A stretch of DNA of 64,000 nucleotides, taken from positions 2,198,801 through 2,262,800 of the forward strand of contig NZ_CP098400.1 of NCBI RefSeq assembly GCF_023674465.1. Reading direction: 5' to 3'. Positions 18,382 through 27,437 of the stretch are shown here, in pieces. The stretch is from Xiashengella succiniciproducens (GTDB lineage Bacteria; Bacteroidota; Bacteroidia; Bacteroidales; Marinilabiliaceae). A program made the translations under genes and the position numbers. Below the pieces are notes generated by a model, which was not told the DNA's origin, did no database searches, and saw nothing but the letters and a program-made list of their open reading frames with translations. How positions within the stretch are numbered: the stretch's first letter is position 1; every line of letters starts with the position of its first letter.

Positions 18382-19218
18382 TTATATACCCTTGACAGGT
18401 TCTGGCAGCGAACTTTCTTTGCTATTTAAAATATGGTGGTTATACTCGTTTTTAACATAATCTAAGGGAGATTTACCTCCCAATGATTTATGTGGATGAA
18501 ATTCATTATAATCATCCATCCATTCTGAGACCAGATGTCTAACCTCAGATAGGTCATTAAACAAGTATGCATCGAGAATGTCCTCTCTGAAAAAGCGGTT
18601 AAATCTTTCAATATATGCATTTTGGGTTGGTTTTCCAGGTTGAATGAATTTTAACTTAATTTCGTTGTCTTTTGCCCATTTCTGCAGAGCATTAGAGATA
18701 AACTCAGGCCCATTATCAACTCTTATTTTCATAGGTTTTCCTCGCCAGAATATGATTTCATTAAGCACTTTTATTACACGTTCTGCTGGTAAAGAGAAAT
18801 CCGACTCAATGGCCAAGGCTTCTCTGTTGTAATCATCAATAATATTTAATACTCGGAATCTACGGCCATAAATCAAGCTGTCACTCATAAAATCCATAGA
18901 CCAAGTATGATTGATGCCATTGGGTTGCTCCAGTGGTTCTTTTATACGAGCAGGCAACCTTCTTTTTCGTTTTTTGCGTAGGTTTAGCTGTAGCAAGCGA
19001 TAGACTCTCAATACTCGCTTGCGGTTCCATCTATAGCCTTCTTGGCGTATTCGACCATAATATTCATCAAAGCCACGCGTTGGAAGTTTCTCTGACAGTT
19101 CTTCCAACTTGTTGATGACTTCAACATCGTTTCGTTTGCTTTCATAATACCACATGGAGCGATGCAATCCAATCAATCGGCACGCCCTGCCGATGCCGAT
19201 CAAGTATGTGGAATGCAA
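18382..19218 (-). CDS. IS3-family transposase OrfB (integrase core)
   Basis: The 278-residue product has an HTH_21-like N-terminal region (RGFDEYYGRIRQEGYRWNRKRVLR) followed by an rve integrase core. The DDE residues are visible in WSMDFMSD, RVDNGPEF and NAYIERFNRFFRED. It should be made as an OrfAB fusion: a slippery A_AAA_AAG lies at 19257-19263 near the end of OrfA, and the -1 frame reads straight through into OrfB. The protein looks intact, so the element may still be active. Confidence 0.9.
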   Translation of the reverse strand: MHSTYLIGIGRACRLIGLHRSMWYYESKRNDVEVINKLEELSEKLPTRGFDEYYGRIRQEGYRWNRKRVLRVYRLLQLNLRKKRKRRLPARIKEPLEQPNGINHTWSMDFMSDSLIYGRRFRVLNIIDDYNREALAIESDFSLPAERVIKVLNEIIFWRGKPMKIRVDNGPEFISNALQKWAKDNEIKLKFIQPGKPTQNAYIERFNRFFREDILDAYLFNDLSEVRHLVSEWMDDYNEFHPHKSLGGKSPLDYVKNEYNHHILNSKESSLPEPVKGI

Positions 19219-19250
19219 GTATTCGGCTCGCTCTTTTTTCTCGCAGGGCT

Positions 19251-19517
19251 TTAAAACTTTTTTCCAAGCAAATCCTTTAGCATCAAGTTATCTAAACTCT
19301 GATCTGCATACATCTGCTTGAGTTTACGGTTTTCTTCCTCCAGTTCTTTTAAACGTTTTAACTGAGAGGCTTCCATACCAGAATACTTCTTGCGCCAATT
19401 ATAAAATGTAGCCTTGGCAATGCCATGCTCGCGACATATCGTTTGAGCATCAATACCACTTTCATACTCCTTTAGAATTTTTACAATTTGGCTTTCTGTG
19501 AATCTTGTTTTTTTCAT
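19251..19517 (-). CDS. IS3-family transposase OrfA (HTH)
   Basis: The 88-residue protein has the helix-turn-helix ESQIVKILKEYESGIDAQTICREHGIAKATFYNWRKKY and a leucine-zipper-like coiled coil (LKRLKELEEENRKLKQMY). It binds the IS ends and regulates transposition. It ends GKKF-stop at the A_AAA_AAG slippery heptamer that leads to the OrfAB fusion. Confidence 0.9.
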   Translation of the reverse strand: MKKTRFTESQIVKILKEYESGIDAQTICREHGIAKATFYNWRKKYSGMEASQLKRLKELEEENRKLKQMYADQSLDNLMLKDLLGKKF

Positions 19518-19589
19518 AACTCTGTTTTGACTGCTTAAAATTAATAATTTGTCTAATTTTAAACTGTCCGATTTTCAGGGAAGGCTACA

Positions 19590-19593
19590 CCGT
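19590..19593. repeat. 4-bp target duplication CCGT, right side of IS3 element
   Basis: Exact partner of 18257-18260. Deleting one copy plus the IS rejoins the peptide gene and leaves its TAA at 19598-19600, 17 bases before the kinase ATG. Confidence 0.8.
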
Positions 19594-19617
19594 TTATTAA
19601 AGTTCAAACACGCTGCT

Positions 19618-20502
19618 ATGCCCCACACCTTGCATCTGGCTTCGGTGGCGCTACATGTTGGCTTGGCAGACGGCCGCATCGTCTTCAAACCCTTTGTATC
19701 TCAGCATTTCACTCGTCCGCTTGTAGCTGTAAAACACAACTACCAACTGCAATTCTCCCGGCTTGCCTCCCTACCGGCAGCAGAAGAGTTTCAACTGTCC
19801 GGCGAAACGGTGGACGAAAATGGCCCCCATTTCAAGTGGTACCTGCAGGATAAGAACGAAGATCAACTGAACATACAACTGCACTTATCGGACCATCCCC
19901 AACTGCAAGGGGCGGTGCTTGATCTTGATTTTAAAAGCAAGGTGTTGCGGGTGCAACTGGTCCCCAAGGAGGAGCAGGACATCCTGAGCATCGACCCCCT
20001 CTTTCATCCTTTGAGCGCTTTATTGCTGGTTCATTTGGCCCGTAAAAACAAGGCCTTTCTGATTCACGCTTCAGGCGTCTTTAAAAACGAGAAAGGGGCT
20101 CTTTTCACCGCCGTTTCAGGGACAGGGAAAAGTACCATGGCACAATTGTGGCAAAAAAACGGAGCCACCGTCATCAACGACGACCGCCTCTGGATAGAAC
20201 AAGTAGAGGGTCGCTGGCAAATGTTCAGCACCCCCATGATCTGGTATGCCCAACCCGCCCTCAACGCCCCGGTCCACCAGGTGTTTTTGATCAGTCAGGC
20301 CGCCCAAAACCAAATCAGTCCCCTAAAGGGACTCGCAGCCTCCATGCGGGTCATGAGCAACTGCATTCAGCACCTTTACAACAGTAAGGTGACCGACCAG
20401 CATCTCGACACGGTATTGCGCTTTACAAAGGAAGTGCAATTGTACGATTGTGGCTTTAAACCCGACCAGGACATCGTCGGCCTCATCGAAGCGCTTCCTT
20501 GA
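19618..20502 (+). CDS. HPr-kinase-like (HprK-type) P-loop protein
   Basis: The 294-residue protein has a Walker A SGTGKST (about residues 168-174) preceded by FLIHASGVF and followed by GATVINDDR, the hallmark of HprK/PEPCK-like kinases in RiPP clusters. Such kinases (for example in paeninodin-type lasso clusters) phosphorylate a C-terminal residue of the precursor. The frame extends upstream into the IS3 end to a TTG, but ATG 19618 is the native start: it lies 17 bases after the stop of the restored peptide gene. The IS3 element now separates it from its promoter. No cyclase, protease or transporter follows; an IS1182-type element or terminator begins 50 bases downstream. Confidence 0.78.
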   Translation: MPHTLHLASVALHVGLADGRIVFKPFVSQHFTRPLVAVKHNYQLQFSRLASLPAAEEFQLSGETVDENGPHFKWYLQDKNEDQLNIQLHLSDHPQLQGAVLDLDFKSKVLRVQLVPKEEQDILSIDPLFHPLSALLLVHLARKNKAFLIHASGVFKNEKGALFTAVSGTGKSTMAQLWQKNGATVINDDRLWIEQVEGRWQMFSTPMIWYAQPALNAPVHQVFLISQAAQNQISPLKGLAASMRVMSNCIQHLYNSKVTDQHLDTVLRFTKEVQLYDCGFKPDQDIVGLIEALP

Positions 20503-20551
20503 CACAACCTTGCATTTGTCTTGCCGAAATCCCCCTGCGGTATCCATAAGC

Positions 20552-20583
20552 AAAGAGGTTGTCCAATTAAGGGCAACCTCTTT
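20552..20583 (+). terminator. Hairpin terminator after HprK-like gene / left end of IS1182-type element
   Basis: GAGGTTGTCC (20555-20564), loop AATTAA and GGGCAACCTC (20571-20580) pair with one G-U, extended by AAA/TTT, with a T tract after it. It may be the operon terminator or the tip of the adjacent IS. Confidence 0.7.
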
Positions 20584-20589
20584 TTCAAT

Positions 20590-22254
20590 TTAAGCAAGTT
20601 GATAAGAATAGATTTCGATTTTTAGATGAACATGCTTACGAAAATTCCATATTCCTTTTTGGATTTTTGCATATAGGGGTTCAAACAAGAAGAAAATTGC
20701 ATTTTGAAGTACTGTTTTTGAAACACACGCACCTTTGCCTATGATTTTTCTTAAGTTATGAGCAATAGCTATCAGGCCAAACTCGATTTCAACTTTCTTA
20801 AGGCCTTTCAGTGTAAATCTGGTGAACTTGTTGTTGTGTTTTATTTGTCCAAACACTGCTTCCGGTTCTATTGGGCGTCTACTTCTGTGATATAGGCCCT
20901 GTTCACTTAATAGCTGTTCCCTGGCCTTCTTTTTTAGGATCCTTAACCTGTGATTGATCTCTATTATTCGATTACCGGTAGCTTGAAAACAAAGTCCGCG
21001 CAACGGGCATCCAGTACAGTTTTGCGCTTGATAACGTGTCACCTTTGATACATACCCATTCTCAGAAGTCACTTTTCTTTCACCTTTATTGGTCATATGC
21101 TGTCCCATCGGGCATACATAATAATCTTCATGTTCGTTGTAATATAGGTTTTGGCTTAGAAATGCATTCTTTTTAAATGCTCTTTTCTGTTCTTTGTGGA
21201 AGTAGTTGTACTTGACAAAGTACTCTATATTATTTGCTTCCAGGTATTCATAATTCTCCTCGCTTCCGTAGCCGGCGTCTGCAACGACCGTAGAGCTATG
21301 ACTTCCATATTGGTTTTTAAATCCCTCCAGATGACACTTTAATGTTCTTGTATCACCTGGGGTTTGATGGATACTGTAATGGGTAATAATCTGGTTCTCT
21401 GTACTAATCTGAGGATTATAAGCTGGTTTCAGCTGCCCATTCTTCATATGATCTTCTTTCATTCGCATGAAAGTAGCATCCTCGTCAGTCTTGCTAAAAC
21501 TGTTGCGATCACCCAGAGTGTCAAGTTGCTTCTCGTATTTCTCCAACCGTGGCAGATGTTCCTCCTGTAATTGCTTTAGTTGCTTAGATGTGGACTTATT
21601 TGTATCCTTAAGCCTGGTGTTAAGCTCAGCTATTTTGCTTTTTAATAAATCTGAGTCTATTGATTGGGGCAAATCTTCTTTGTTGAGAGTTTTTGAGTCC
21701 TCTTTAATTTGACTATCAATATCTTTAAGAATACTCCTTATCCTTTCTTCCAGTTTTGCTTTGTTTTTCTCAACTGTGCCTCGCCATACAAAGGTGTACC
21801 TGTTTGAGGTAGCTTCTATTTTTGTTCCATCAACATACTGTACCTGAAGACTCACAAACCCCATACCATGCAGTAATCTAACTACTTCTGCAAAGATGGT
21901 CTTAATTTCTCCCTGCAAACGGGTACTCCTAAAATAATTGATTGTTCTAAAGTCTGGAACACAGCCCTTTGATAACCAGATAAAATGAATATTCTCTTGT
22001 AAAGCCTTTTCAATCTTTCTGCACGAAAATATGTTGTTTAAATAACTGTAGAACAGTATTTTAACCATCATTCTTGGATGAAAACTGCTAGCACCACCAC
22101 CTTTGTATTTATTTAGTATAGATGTGATATCCAGTTGATCTACAACCTTATCAACCAGACGAACTGGATGGTCTGCTGGTATGCGATCCAAGAGGTTTTC
22201 AGGGAATAACTGAGCTTGATTGTTTGGAAGCTCTTTGAAAACAACTTTTTTCAT
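20590..22254 (-). CDS. IS1182-family transposase
   Basis: The 554-residue protein has the family layout: N-terminal DUF772-type region ([32 protein letters not shown]), catalytic region [20 protein letters not shown], a long coiled-coil insert (about 170-260), [14 protein letters not shown], a zinc-like cluster [10 protein letters not shown], and the C-terminal [16 protein letters not shown] with the last catalytic Glu. It appears complete and is likely functional. Confidence 0.93.
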   Translation of the reverse strand: MKKVVFKELPNNQAQLFPENLLDRIPADHPVRLVDKVVDQLDITSILNKYKGGGASSFHPRMMVKILFYSYLNNIFSCRKIEKALQENIHFIWLSKGCVPDFRTINYFRSTRLQGEIKTIFAEVVRLLHGMGFVSLQVQYVDGTKIEATSNRYTFVWRGTVEKNKAKLEERIRSILKDIDSQIKEDSKTLNKEDLPQSIDSDLLKSKIAELNTRLKDTNKSTSKQLKQLQEEHLPRLEKYEKQLDTLGDRNSFSKTDEDATFMRMKEDHMKNGQLKPAYNPQISTENQIITHYSIHQTPGDTRTLKCHLEGFKNQYGSHSSTVVADAGYGSEENYEYLEANNIEYFVKYNYFHKEQKRAFKKNAFLSQNLYYNEHEDYYVCPMGQHMTNKGERKVTSENGYVSKVTRYQAQNCTGCPLRGLCFQATGNRIIEINHRLRILKKKAREQLLSEQGLYHRSRRPIEPEAVFGQIKHNNKFTRFTLKGLKKVEIEFGLIAIAHNLRKIIGKGACVSKTVLQNAIFFLFEPLYAKIQKGIWNFRKHVHLKIEIYSYQLA

Positions 22255-22331
22255 TATGGATTGATTTATAGTATTAATATACTATATATCAATTATATAA
22301 CCAACTTTTTCGAGAAAAAAATCAAACAAAA

Positions 22332-22366
22332 AAAGAGACTGCCTAATCTTTTTAGACAGCCTCTTT
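22332..22366 (-). terminator. Terminator after secreted protein gene / right end of IS1182-type element
   Basis: The arms 22332-22346 and 22352-22366 pair over 15 bases if read as minus-strand RNA (two G-U pairs). A TTTTTTTG tract follows on the minus strand. It lies 28 bases past the stop of the gene at 22394. Confidence 0.7.
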
Positions 22367-22393
22367 GCATTATAAGTCCTTCATTTTGGCGCT

Positions 22394-25297
22394 TTAGTCC
22401 TGCGACAGCCCTCCCAAGACTCTTTCACTTTTCACCATCTGACCAAAAGTGGCACGTACAATGTAAACTCCGCTTTCGTTGGGTAAGAAAATCAAGGTAC
22501 GACTGCTTTGAGCGGGAACTTCGCTCACCTTGCGGCCTTCGATGGTATAGACTTCGATGCGTCCGGGGCCGGCTTGGACCAACTCCATGGAAGCACTCAC
22601 CATCACCTTGTTGCCTACATTGCGTATCTGAATGGCCGAGCCGGCGTCTTCCTCTTCCGCAGATGGCGTCTCAATACCAGTCGCCACTTTATAGAAGTGC
22701 AGGGCAAAACGCTCATGATTGTCGCCCAGCACATCTGGCATATAAGTATAAGAGGGCATTCGGGATACGTTCAAAAAAGCACCGGTTTCCTTGTCCTCGA
22801 AATACACTTCGTGCTCCCCACTGTACAAACTCATGTCGAAGTTCAAGCTCACCTCACCCCTAGTGCGGTTACGCACACTCAAGGGAATGGTCCGAACATT
22901 TTCTTTAAGCTCCGGCAGACCGTTAATGGCCACCGCCTTGCTGCCAACACGGGTATAAACTTCCGGAATCTCCACCGGCTCATTAAACATCTTTTCAGAA
23001 TCGCCTTTATCCAAGCCTTCAGTCGCATTCGCTGAGAAGTACAGAACGGCCCCATCCCGGCCTGTAGCATTCTCCGCAGTAATACGAACCACGTTGCTGG
23101 TGGCGGTGCTGCTGCTCTTCAAAAAGGCACCTTCCGGGGTATGTTGCTGAGCGTCTTTCGTGATGGTCACTGAAGAAGCACCCAGAGAGGCCATCCAGGC
23201 ACTTTGCAGGGGCGGAATCAGCGCCAGTTGTGCTTCCTCATCGAAACCGCCTCCATCGGGATAAATGGCCGCGCGTGCGCCCGGGTCAGCATTCCTATTA
23301 TAGGTTACAAAGGTCATGTTGCCATTGACACGAGTGCGGTACCACAGGGTAGCACCAATGTTGTTGCGCTCCCAGCCTTTTTCGTCCTGCCAGTTAATTG
23401 AACTGGGGTAGGGATTACCAAAGAGATAGTACTGACGATTACTGTAATTCCGGGAGATAGGCTCATTATTAAGGCGCCCCACATAAGAGACCACATGATT
23501 GTTTCCATCTGCGGGTCGGTATTTGTTCGACACGCCTTCGAGCTGGGCGATGTCAACCCCACCGCCTATACGGTACCAGCGATTCCCACGGTAAACATTC
23601 ACCCAACTCGCATCGGTATTATAGCTACCATCGTTATTCCACATAGCGTAAATATCTGACTTGGCATCTTGGATCGGCTGACTCACATAGTACCATTCGT
23701 CGTATGGGAATTCCAGCTCAATGGTAACTTCTCCCTTCTTCCCTTCAGCACGTGCCGCTCCGGTGATCGCTCCTTCCACAATAAGCGAGGCCAGACCGTT
23801 AACCTCAGTGGTATTCTTCATAATCAGAGCCCCTTCATCGGCTACACTCAAATCACCTTTCACCGTTAACTTGCCACCGGGATTCAAAGTGAGACTGGCA
23901 TCTGCCTCAATAGTTAAATCCTTCAATTCAATCAGTCCATCCTCAAACTTAATAACCGGCATAAACCTACCCGCCTGAATCAAAACCTTTACTCCGTAAC
24001 CTGGCAATCTGCCATTCCAGTTAACCCTGTTGTACCAATCACTATTTAGTGCGCCAACCCACTTATAAACACGATTGCTCTGGCCGGGGTTTACCACATC
24101 CGGCAACACCGATGCCACCCAATCCCATAAATCACTGTCCCCTTCATGCTCTTTAAAGTCAGAGAAATCACCGCTCTTATTATCAAACTGATTACTACCA
24201 TGGGTATAATCAATATAGAAATGCTCGGCATCACCATCCAACAAATACAAATTGGCTTCACCGGAGTCCTGCTGATTGGGCGAGGAAAAGTCTCCGCCTT
24301 CAAAAGTAAAAGCGCCACCAACAACGACTTTCCCCGTGGCGGAGATATTACCGTTCGTTACTTTAAAGTCCTCAGCCACCACCATAGTGCCATCAATAAA
24401 CATTCCAGATTGGCCTCCTTCGTAATATACACTGCCACGAACCAACAATACAGCATTTGGATCCACCCTTACTTGCTTATTTGCAACTAAATCACCTCCT
24501 ATATCCAAAACGCCAGAATCCAAAACAGAAAGTCCATTGCCTCCAGAGTTATTTACATAGTCTGCAGCCACCGTCATCACTCCATAGTTAGTAAGTTCCC
24601 CGCTCGAATTATACCCCTCACCTCCTCTAACTTCAACCAGCCCACCTTCACGAATAGTCAGATTCTGCCCATTCTTGTAACCGCCCTCCACAATCAGTGT
24701 GCCTCCTTCCCTAACGTCAATCGCCATATTGGCATCAACACGTGAGACTGTTACAATTGCGCCCTTATGAATAACAAAACTGCTTCCGTCCCCAATAAGT
24801 GCACCGTTGATAACCAAGTCTCCTCTTATACTTGCATTACTCCCCCCACCAATGCTAAAATCGCCTCCAATTTCTACTACAGCTTCATCTCCAAAATCAA
24901 CACGGCCAGATCCTATAAAAGAACCACCGACCTTAACTCGGGAGACGCTTCCAAACACTAGTCCCCCTCCAACTTGAAAATCAGTTAAAACAGAAAGAAC
25001 ACCATAAACCTCTGCACCACCATAACCAACAGAAAAACTCCCATCAACATCAAAAACTCCATTTACAGTAACCTTGGCCCCCCAGCTGAAGCTATCGTCC
25101 TTGGTAATCTCAGAATTTACTGAAATTGTGAGTGGGTTCCAATCTTCTGTTGGGACACCATTCACCCAACTTTCAGGCTGATCAAAGGGACCGCCTGGCA
25201 CGGCACTTACCTGCTGCGCCTGAACAGAGACAGCAGTGAGTAAAAAGGTTCCGAGAAATAAGAAAGATAGAAAAGAATGCTTGTAAATCTTATTCAT
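22394..25297 (-). CDS. Large secreted beta-solenoid protein with type IX sorting tail
   Basis: The 967-residue protein starts with a signal peptide (MNKIYKHSFLSFLFLG.. ending VQAQQ). Residues about 50-340 are repetitive short strands rich in G, V and D (IGGDFSIGGG, VREGGTLIVEGG), typical of a beta-solenoid. The middle (about 500-750) is shared with the gene at 25509. The last about 90 residues (IEVYTIEGRKVSEVP.. SGVYIVRATFGQMVKSERV) form a type A C-terminal signal for type IX secretion. It should be exported and anchored on the cell surface or released. Its role may be adhesion or matrix; the function is unknown. It lies in the composite transposon. Confidence 0.85.
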   Translation of the reverse strand: MNKIYKHSFLSFLFLGTFLLTAVSVQAQQVSAVPGGPFDQPESWVNGVPTEDWNPLTISVNSEITKDDSFSWGAKVTVNGVFDVDGSFSVGYGGAEVYGVLSVLTDFQVGGGLVFGSVSRVKVGGSFIGSGRVDFGDEAVVEIGGDFSIGGGSNASIRGDLVINGALIGDGSSFVIHKGAIVTVSRVDANMAIDVREGGTLIVEGGYKNGQNLTIREGGLVEVRGGEGYNSSGELTNYGVMTVAADYVNNSGGNGLSVLDSGVLDIGGDLVANKQVRVDPNAVLLVRGSVYYEGGQSGMFIDGTMVVAEDFKVTNGNISATGKVVVGGAFTFEGGDFSSPNQQDSGEANLYLLDGDAEHFYIDYTHGSNQFDNKSGDFSDFKEHEGDSDLWDWVASVLPDVVNPGQSNRVYKWVGALNSDWYNRVNWNGRLPGYGVKVLIQAGRFMPVIKFEDGLIELKDLTIEADASLTLNPGGKLTVKGDLSVADEGALIMKNTTEVNGLASLIVEGAITGAARAEGKKGEVTIELEFPYDEWYYVSQPIQDAKSDIYAMWNNDGSYNTDASWVNVYRGNRWYRIGGGVDIAQLEGVSNKYRPADGNNHVVSYVGRLNNEPISRNYSNRQYYLFGNPYPSSINWQDEKGWERNNIGATLWYRTRVNGNMTFVTYNRNADPGARAAIYPDGGGFDEEAQLALIPPLQSAWMASLGASSVTITKDAQQHTPEGAFLKSSSTATSNVVRITAENATGRDGAVLYFSANATEGLDKGDSEKMFNEPVEIPEVYTRVGSKAVAINGLPELKENVRTIPLSVRNRTRGEVSLNFDMSLYSGEHEVYFEDKETGAFLNVSRMPSYTYMPDVLGDNHERFALHFYKVATGIETPSAEEEDAGSAIQIRNVGNKVMVSASMELVQAGPGRIEVYTIEGRKVSEVPAQSSRTLIFLPNESGVYIVRATFGQMVKSERVLGGLSQD

Positions 25298-25333
25298 AAC
25301 AATTTGTTAAGAGTTTCATGCCAAAGGATTACA

Positions 25334-25341
25334 CAAAGATA
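25334..25341 (-). promoter_or_regulatory. Candidate -7 box for the secreted protein gene
   Basis: On the minus strand TATCTTTG fits TAnnTTTG and lies 37 bases upstream of the ATG at 25297. No clear TTTG -33 box is seen at the right distance. Confidence 0.35.
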
Positions 25342-25457
25342 AGCCTCTTACAACAATTATGACCAGAGCGCAAGCTTGTTTTGACCAACCGAACAAACGT
25401 CGTGATAAAAGACCTAATTAATCTGACAGGAAAACTTCAATAATAACCAACAGAAAT

Positions 25458-25478
25458 CCCGACCTAAATCAGGTCGGG
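25458..25478 (-). terminator. Hairpin after truncated secreted protein gene
   Basis: CCCGACCT (25458-25465), loop AAATC and AGGTCGGG (25471-25478) pair perfectly. It lies 31 bases past the stop at 25509; the following tract is only weakly T-rich. Confidence 0.55.
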
Positions 25479-25508
25479 CTTCATATCGTATGCTGCATGG
25501 TATCAAAA

Positions 25509-27290
25509 TCAATTTCCCGAAACCAGCACTCGCTCACTCTTTACGAGATTTCCAAACTTAGCCCTAACAATATAGACCCCATTCTGACTGGAAAGCATCA
25601 CCAAAGTACGTCCACTACGCGCCGGCACTTCACTGACTTTACGCCCATCAATTGAGTAGACTTCAACCAAACCTGGACCGTTTTGCAACATATCCATACC
25701 TACACTGACCAATACTTTTCCGGATACACTTTTAATACTGATTTCATTCCCTGCTTCTTGCTCATCCATTTGAGGCTCTCCAACAGAAGTGGTTACTTTG
25801 TAAAAGTGCAGGGCAAAACGATCATGATTGTCTCCAGTTTCCTTTACCGAATAGGTATAACTGTTACTTCTATGGAGGCTAAGAAACGCCCCTGTCTGAC
25901 GGTCTTCAAAGTACGGCGTATGCTCTGCATCATAGTGTGACAAATCGAACTTCAAGGTAACTTCACCTTCCACTCTATTTCTAACACTCAAGGGAATGGT
26001 ACGCACGCTTTCCTCAATAAGGGACAGACCATTAATGGCCAAAGCCTTATTTCCAACCTTTGTGTATATCTCAGGTATAGAAACGGCATCGTTAAACATT
26101 TTCTCAGAATCTCCACGGTCAAGTCCGTCTTCTGCTTTTTCTGAAAAATAAAGAACGGCTCCATCACCACCTCCATCACTAACACTGCTCACACGGATGG
26201 CACCGCCAGATTTTGTTCCGGCACTTGAACTCTTAAGGAAATCACCATCTTTAACGTGCGACCTGGCATTGTTATCGACAGAAACAAAACCATCACCCAA
26301 TGAGGCAATCCAAACGCTTTGCAAAGGCGGAATGTATGACAAATCATCCTCAGAGGAACCTTCTGGAATGACTGGCGCACGCTTCCCCTCATCATTGAAA
26401 CGATTATAGGTAACGAAGGTCATTACTCCGTTTATGCGTGTACGATAATAAATGGTCTCTCCTATATTCGTGCGAGTCCAACCTGTTTCATTTTGCCAAT
26501 CCAAGGCGCTGGGATAAGGATTACCAAACAAATAATACTGACGATTGGCAAACGCTCTTGAAACCATATCGTTATTGAGCTCACCGGTATAAGTAACTAC
26601 ATGATCCGCCTCATCATTTGCGTCGGCTACCCGATACTTAATAGACAAACCTTCCAACTGTGCAATATCAACTCCGCCACCAATTCGACACCAACGATTG
26701 GCACGGTGCACATTAACCCAACCTTCATTGGTGTTAAAAGTCCCGTCTGCATTCCATATGCCATAAATGTCCGACTTGGCATTTTTGATGGGTTGACTCA
26801 CATAATACCATTCATCTCTTGGGAACTCCAATGATATCCTTGCCTCCCCAAATATCTCACCGTGCGTAAGTAAGGATGCAAGTCCGTCAACTTCAGCCGT
26901 ATTCTCCAGCACCAAACCACCTGCTTCTTCAATCGTCAAAGTCCCATTCACAGTAAGTCGAGCTCCTGGCTTCAGAGTAAGAATAGCTCCAGCTTTTATC
27001 GTAAGATCATTCACCTCAATTACGTCATCTCCGATTACAATTTCAGGATTAGTTGTTGATGGACGGATTCTAACATTTGAACTTTGATCTGGCGCGGTAT
27101 TACCCGACCAATTTGTTCCAGTAGACCATGAACTGGTTACGCCGGTTGTCCTCCACTGATAACCAATAACTGGTGAGACCGAGATAATCAAATCATTAAC
27201 TATTTCACTCAAACCCCCACCTTCATCCGCTATAAATTCCTCAACACTACCAAAATTATCTGGATTAGCAACAAAAGAGCCCTCGGGGAC
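25509..27290 (-). pseudogene. Secreted type IX protein, N-terminus removed by IS copy B
   Basis: The frame is open right up to the IS boundary at 27290, reading VPEGSFVANPDNFGSVEEF before the first possible start (TTG 27212), and a TGA lies inside the IS end. No signal peptide and no ATG precede the conserved part, so the export signal has been lost. The remaining about 590 residues are closely related to the C-terminal two thirds of the protein at 22394 (shared DEWYYVSQPI, NRQYYLFGNPYPS, IPPLQS), ending in a type A type IX sorting domain (VEVYSIDGRKVSEVPARSGR). The pair is a tandem duplication; this copy was cut when the transposon formed. Confidence 0.82.
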
Positions 27291-27437
27291 AGCAATTCAG
27301 TAATAAGCTTTATTCATTACGCTGATAAATTTACTGAAAATTTGGCACACAAATTTCCCACCCCGGTGTAATTCACGTTTGGATTAACCGCAGGATTCAA
27401 GCCCTCAAATTTGTTTTTTTTGTATAGGCGTATCGTT

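Larger units (their letters stand above)
18261..19589 (-). mobile_element. IS3-family element (IS407-like), 1329 bp
   Basis: The ends are imperfect inverted repeats: TGTAGACTTACCC at 18261 and GGCTACA at 19583-19589. The reverse complement of the right end (TGTAGCCTTCCC..) aligns with the left end over about 40 bases with one gap. It carries OrfA and OrfB on the minus strand and is flanked by CCGT duplications. It inserted into the last two codons of the peptide gene, splitting a PqqD-peptide-kinase operon. Confidence 0.88.
20550..22368 (-). mobile_element. IS1182-family element, approximate limits
   Basis: A full transposase (20590-22254) is bracketed by related sequences in inverted orientation, GCAAAGAGGTTGTC (from 20550) and the reverse complement GCAAAGAGGCTGTC (ending 22368). 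I treat these as the ends, but both also fold as terminator hairpins and no clean target duplication is visible, so the limits are tentative. Confidence 0.6.

Noticed and set aside
17716-20502. Calling the PqqD/peptide/kinase set a lasso peptide cluster
   Set aside because: No asparagine-synthetase-like cyclase or B2 protease is present; only the kinase and RRE resemble such clusters.
22216-22863. 215-residue plus-strand frame across the IS1182-type right end
   Set aside because: Low-quality composition; antisense to a clear secreted protein gene.
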